A stretch of DNA of 64,000 bases from Segatella hominis (lineage in GTDB: Bacteria > Bacteroidota > Bacteroidia > Bacteroidales > Bacteroidaceae). Where the stretch lies: the NCBI RefSeq assembly GCF_019249725.2, contig NZ_CP137559.1, positions 3,737,779 to 3,801,778 on the forward strand, written 5' to 3'. The notes below the pieces were generated by a model, which did no database searches, was not told the origin of the DNA, and worked only from the letters and a program-made list of their open reading frames with translations. A program made the translations under genes and the position numbers. Below, one piece after another: positions 61,323 through 64,000 of this stretch. Position 1 is the first letter of the stretch; the number at the start of each line of letters is the position of its first letter.

Positions 61323-61354
61323 TTTGGTTTTCTGCCATTAAATGCTTAATTTTG
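61323..61354 (+). promoter_or_regulatory. Amidase-mlaD promoter
   Basis: TTTG (61323-61326), N20, TAATTTTG (61347-61354), ending about 20 bp before the amidase ATG. Confidence 0.75.
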
Positions 61355-61373
61355 CACAATCATAATAAATAGT

Positions 61374-62693
61374 ATGTTGAAGAAGATTGTTCTTTTGCTG
61401 GTTGCATTCTTTATGTTGGTGGCATATTCTTTTGCTGCCAATGATAGATTTACGCTTGTTATTGACCCTGGTCATGGTGGTCATGATGCAGGTGCCATGG
61501 GTGCCAGATCCAAAGAAAAAGATATAAACCTGCGGGTGGCATTGGCTTTTGGTAAGTATGTAGAACGTAATATGCCAGATGTGCGTGTCATTTATACCCG
61601 AAAGACTGATGTGTTCATTCCGTTGATGGAAAGAGCAAATATTGCCAATAAGGCTGGTGCGGACCTGTTTATTTCAGTTCATACCAATGCCTTGCCTGGT
61701 GGTAAGATAGCCAGAGGTTTTGAAACCTATTCCTTGGGTATGCACCGTGCCAAGGATAATCTGGATGTGGCTATGCGAGAGAACTCTGTCATCTCTATGG
61801 AGAAGGGATATCAGCAGACTTATCAGGGATTTGACCCGAAGTCTTCTGAAAGCTATATTATCTTTGAATTCATTCAAGGTAAGAATATGGAGCGCAGTGT
61901 TGAGATTGCCCGCTCTATTCAAAAGAGTGTTTGCCGTGAGGCTAACCGACCGGATAAAGGCGTTCACCAAGCAGGATTCTTGGTTCTTCGCGAGACCTCT
62001 ATGCCAAGTTGTTTGATAGAGTTAGGCTTTATCACCACCCCTGATGAGGAGGAACTGCTCAACAATGAATCGCGCGTGGATGATGTGGCTAAGGCTATCT
62101 TCCACGGTTTCGAACAATATAAGAACAAGTATGATAGAAGAGTTTCTGTGCCTTATCGTGCGGCATCATCTGCAGACGACAGTGAAATGCCAAAGATTGT
62201 GCCAGATACCTATCAGCGCGGGGAAACCAAGCGACAATCGCAGGCAAGCGATACTTCCAGAACGACTTTGGTTAAGCGGCTTTCCACGAATAAGTCTTCT
62301 GGCAATGTCAATAAAACGATCGTTAATCCTATCGAAAGAAGAACTGCAAAGACTGTGGAAAAGGGAGCAACTAAGAATACGGTTGTCAAAGCAATCGCAA
62401 AAGTTGGAGAGAAAGACGCTCATGCCCCAATCTTCAAAGTGCAGATTTTTGTGAGCAACCGTGTGCTTCGAGCAGGTGATGCGCATTTCAAAGGAGAAAC
62501 AGGTTATGCAAGTTATCAGGAGGGTGGTATGGTGAAATACACGATAGGTTCTTCTGCTAATTATAATGAGATCTTCCGACTTCGTAAATCCTTGTTGGAT
62601 AAGTTTCCTGAGGCATTTATCATCGCCTTTAAGGATGGACAGAAGTACGACGTGAATCAGGCAATTCGAGAATTTAAACAGAATAAAAAATAA
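61374..62693 (+). CDS. Secreted N-acetylmuramoyl-L-alanine amidase with SPOR-like tail
   Basis: This 439-residue periplasmic cell-wall hydrolase has a signal peptide (1-21) and an Amidase_3 domain (about 28-245). The zinc/active site residues lie in VIDPGHGGHDAGAMG (first His), SVHTNALPG (second His) and CLIELGFITTPDE (catalytic Glu). A Lys/Thr/Ser-rich linker (about 265-345) follows. The C-terminal 80 residues (FKVQIFVSNRVL, YTIGSSANYNEI, AFIIAFKDGQ) resemble a SPOR domain. It probably trims septal peptidoglycan. mlaD follows by 6 bp. Confidence 0.92.
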   Translation: MLKKIVLLLVAFFMLVAYSFAANDRFTLVIDPGHGGHDAGAMGARSKEKDINLRVALAFGKYVERNMPDVRVIYTRKTDVFIPLMERANIANKAGADLFISVHTNALPGGKIARGFETYSLGMHRAKDNLDVAMRENSVISMEKGYQQTYQGFDPKSSESYIIFEFIQGKNMERSVEIARSIQKSVCREANRPDKGVHQAGFLVLRETSMPSCLIELGFITTPDEEELLNNESRVDDVAKAIFHGFEQYKNKYDRRVSVPYRAASSADDSEMPKIVPDTYQRGETKRQSQASDTSRTTLVKRLSTNKSSGNVNKTIVNPIERRTAKTVEKGATKNTVVKAIAKVGEKDAHAPIFKVQIFVSNRVLRAGDAHFKGETGYASYQEGGMVKYTIGSSANYNEIFRLRKSLLDKFPEAFIIAFKDGQKYDVNQAIREFKQNKK

Positions 62694-62699
62694 AGGAGA

Positions 62700-63599
62700 A
62701 TGAAAATTACCAAGGAAATAAAAATAGCTCTTGTGGCTATTGTAGGTATTTTGATTATGTACTTCGGAATTAATTTTCTGAAGGGAATCAATCTGTTTTC
62801 TTCCAATAACTATTATTATATGACGTTTTCCGACATCCAGGGACTGGGTGCTTCAACGCCAATTTATGCTGATGGTTATAAGGTAGGAACTGTTGATGCT
62901 GTGGATTTTGACTATACTCAGTCTGGTCCTATCAAGGTGAAGGCTGATATTGATAAAAATCTGCGCATACCAAAGGGAAGTAAGGCTGAAATTGTGAAAG
63001 ACCTGATGGGTAATTTGCAAGTGAATATCTTGTTGGCTAATAATCCTCGTGAACGTATTGAGGCTGGTGGCATTATACCTGGAGCTGTCAATGAGGGCGC
63101 TTTGGGCAAGGTTTCGGCTATGGTTCCTACTATCGAGAAGATGCTTCCTAAACTGGATTCTATCTTGGGTAGCTTGAATGCGCTCTTGGCAGATCCTGCA
63201 TTGGCTGCTTCTTTGCATAATGTGCAAACCATTACGGGCAATCTTACGGTTTCTACCCGTGAGTTGAATACGTTGATGGCAGGTCTCAACAAGCAGGTTC
63301 CTGGTATGATCAATCGTGCCAATGGCGTTTTGGATAATACGAATAAGCTGACTTCCAATCTGGCATCTTTGGATGTACAGGGTACGCTGGATCGTGTCAA
63401 CAAGACATTGGAGAATACACAGGCATTTACTGAAAAGTTGAACAGCAACAAGGGTACTCTTGGCTTGCTGATGAATGATACCCAGCTTTATGATAATATG
63501 AATTCGACCATGCGCCATGCTGATTCTTTAGTTATCGATTTGAAACAGCATCCTAAGCGCTATGTTCACTTCTCTGTTTTTGGTAAAAAAGACAAGTAA
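62700..63599 (+). CDS. mlaD: MlaD/MCE-family lipid transport protein
   Basis: This 299-residue protein has one N-terminal membrane helix (about 8-27) and an MCE domain (about 38-118, with LGASTPIYADGYKVGTVDAV). A C-terminal helical region with heptad-like repeats follows (SILGSLNALL, VLDNTNKLTSN, TLDRVNKTLENTQAFTEKL), predicted to line a tunnel or barrel. MCE proteins move phospholipids between inner and outer membranes with an MlaE/MlaF ABC transporter, which is not encoded here. The ATG is 6 bp after the amidase stop, suggesting an operon. Confidence 0.9.
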   Translation: MKITKEIKIALVAIVGILIMYFGINFLKGINLFSSNNYYYMTFSDIQGLGASTPIYADGYKVGTVDAVDFDYTQSGPIKVKADIDKNLRIPKGSKAEIVKDLMGNLQVNILLANNPRERIEAGGIIPGAVNEGALGKVSAMVPTIEKMLPKLDSILGSLNALLADPALAASLHNVQTITGNLTVSTRELNTLMAGLNKQVPGMINRANGVLDNTNKLTSNLASLDVQGTLDRVNKTLENTQAFTEKLNSNKGTLGLLMNDTQLYDNMNSTMRHADSLVIDLKQHPKRYVHFSVFGKKDK

Positions 63600-63672
63600 T
63601 AGAGGCGAATGTCTTTAAAAAGCCGCCTGTGCTTAAATAAAAATAGTCTAAATAAGCAGATATGATGTTTCA

Positions 63673-63721
63673 CGCCCTCGAAATAACTTTCGAACTGATT
63701 GTTTGTGAGTTATTTCGAGGG
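63673..63721 (+). terminator. Terminator after mlaD
   Basis: CCCTCGAAATAAC and GTTATTTCGAGGG pair perfectly (13 bp) around TTTCGAACTGATTGTTTGTGA. The T-run is not immediate, so it may be a weak terminator or a structured element. Confidence 0.65.
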
Positions 63722-63826
63722 TGTTACGATTTTGTTCCACTCTTTTCCTATTCTTTTCTTTGAAAAGCTTCTAAGTTGTTCTACATCAGATAGTTAACCA
63801 TAAAAATAGGTCAAAGAACTGAAAAT

Positions 63827-63835
63827 TGTGGATAA
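63827..63835. promoter_or_regulatory. Perfect DnaA box, possible start of the origin or dnaA control region
   Basis: TGTGGATAA is the exact complement of the consensus DnaA box TTATCCACA. It lies in a very AT-rich stretch (63836-63900) just before a strong promoter. In Bacteroidota the amidase-mlaD pair is often followed by dnaA, to my recollection, so this is probably the dnaA promoter region. One box alone does not make an origin. Confidence 0.55.
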
Positions 63836-63899
63836 CTTAATTAAGTGTCTGATAATTAAGATGTTATAAGACTATATTAAAATAAATTAAATCATCAGA

Positions 63900-63931
63900 T
63901 TTGGTGGTCTGCGTTTTATTTTATAATTTTG
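63900..63931 (+). promoter_or_regulatory. Strong promoter reading off the right edge
   Basis: TTTG (63900-63903), N20, TAATTTTG (63924-63931). The gene it drives starts beyond 64000 or near the edge; a short open frame from ATG at 63954 does not resemble DnaA and is not called. The rest of 63600-64000 is AT-rich without other features. Confidence 0.7.
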
Positions 63932-64000
63932 CAGTGAATTTGGCGTTTTGGGGATGCCTTTCACTAATTTGAGCAATAATTTAAAGCAATTATCGATATA

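Noticed and set aside
1..64000. tRNA or rRNA genes
   Set aside because: I looked through the intergenic stretches for clover-leaf-like GC-rich segments and conserved rRNA words and saw none; a covariance search would be needed to exclude them fully.
63954..64000. Start of dnaA at the ATG at 63954
   Set aside because: The translation MPFTNLSNNLKQLS does not resemble the DnaA N-terminus; the real start is probably beyond the window.

Overview
This window looks like chromosomal DNA of a Bacteroidota gut or oral anaerobe of the Prevotellaceae. It most resembles the Segatella (Prevotella) copri group, but that species call is an inference from family content, not a measured match. Several things point this way. 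There are Bacteroidota promoters of the form TTTG-N19/20-TAnnTTTG. There are type IX secretion genes (PorX, a PorW/SprE-like TPR lipoprotein). Other lineage-typical genes are a fused MurF-Alr, a BT_3928-type DoxX protein, a GSCFA protein, DUF3098, DUF1599 and UpxY. Start sites are A-rich with weak Shine-Dalgarno sequences, and there are many relaxed-lipobox lipoproteins.

Layout. 1-0.76 kb is a gene-poor repeat region: a 66-bp tandem repeat, three terminator-like hairpins, a decayed Rpn-type nuclease tail and a phased array of GCGC-centred palindromes. 0.76-17.3 kb is mostly minus-strand housekeeping: tsaE, porX, porW-like, a metal ABC permease, aroA, an M43-type metalloprotease lipoprotein, xth, folE, a SPOR protein, a DoxX/thioredoxin-like membrane protein fused in frame to triosephosphate isomerase, and DUF1599. 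A plus-strand split lysO pair lies within it. 17.4-30.6 kb is plus strand: tRNA nucleotidyltransferase, a three-gene RND efflux operon followed closely by lpxA, then ftsX-DUF3098-uppP-truB-queA-folK.

30.6-43.3 kb is an AT-rich accessory island between folK and rpsO. It carries a terminator-controlled leader and an orphan upxY, a second copy of the same short leader/peptide cassette, three secreted proteins of unknown function (two of them paralogous lipoproteins) and a C10 cysteine protease with a type IX sorting-like tail. It also holds a complete IS66 element with perfect inverted repeats and an 8-bp target duplication, an AAA/DUF4143 ATPase behind three operator-like palindromes, an unusual array of degenerate repeats with exact 32-bp spacing, and an IS3-family element expressed by -1 frameshift.

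43.4-64 kb returns to core genes: rpsO and typA (divergent), a BASS-like transporter, luxS-mtnN (SAM by-product recycling), an outer-membrane barrel, YfhO and GSCFA proteins, murF-alr, and a hexuronate cluster (GatC-like permease, KduI with a signal peptide, ExuT-like MFS). Then come a nitroreductase, a stand-alone domain resembling the C-terminus of class II ribonucleotide reductase, folB, amidase and MlaD. The window ends at a perfect DnaA box and a strong promoter, probably just before dnaA.

Functional threads: PorX and PorW serve the type IX secretion system that could export the C10 protease. folE, folK and folB are three dispersed steps of one folate pathway. uppP, murF-alr, amidase, lpxA and MlaD contribute to envelope assembly. 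The most unusual items are the phased repeat arrays (611-720 and 41756-41910), the duplicated promoter-peptide-terminator cassettes around upxY, the DoxX-TpiA fusion, the exported KduI and the orphan RNR domain.
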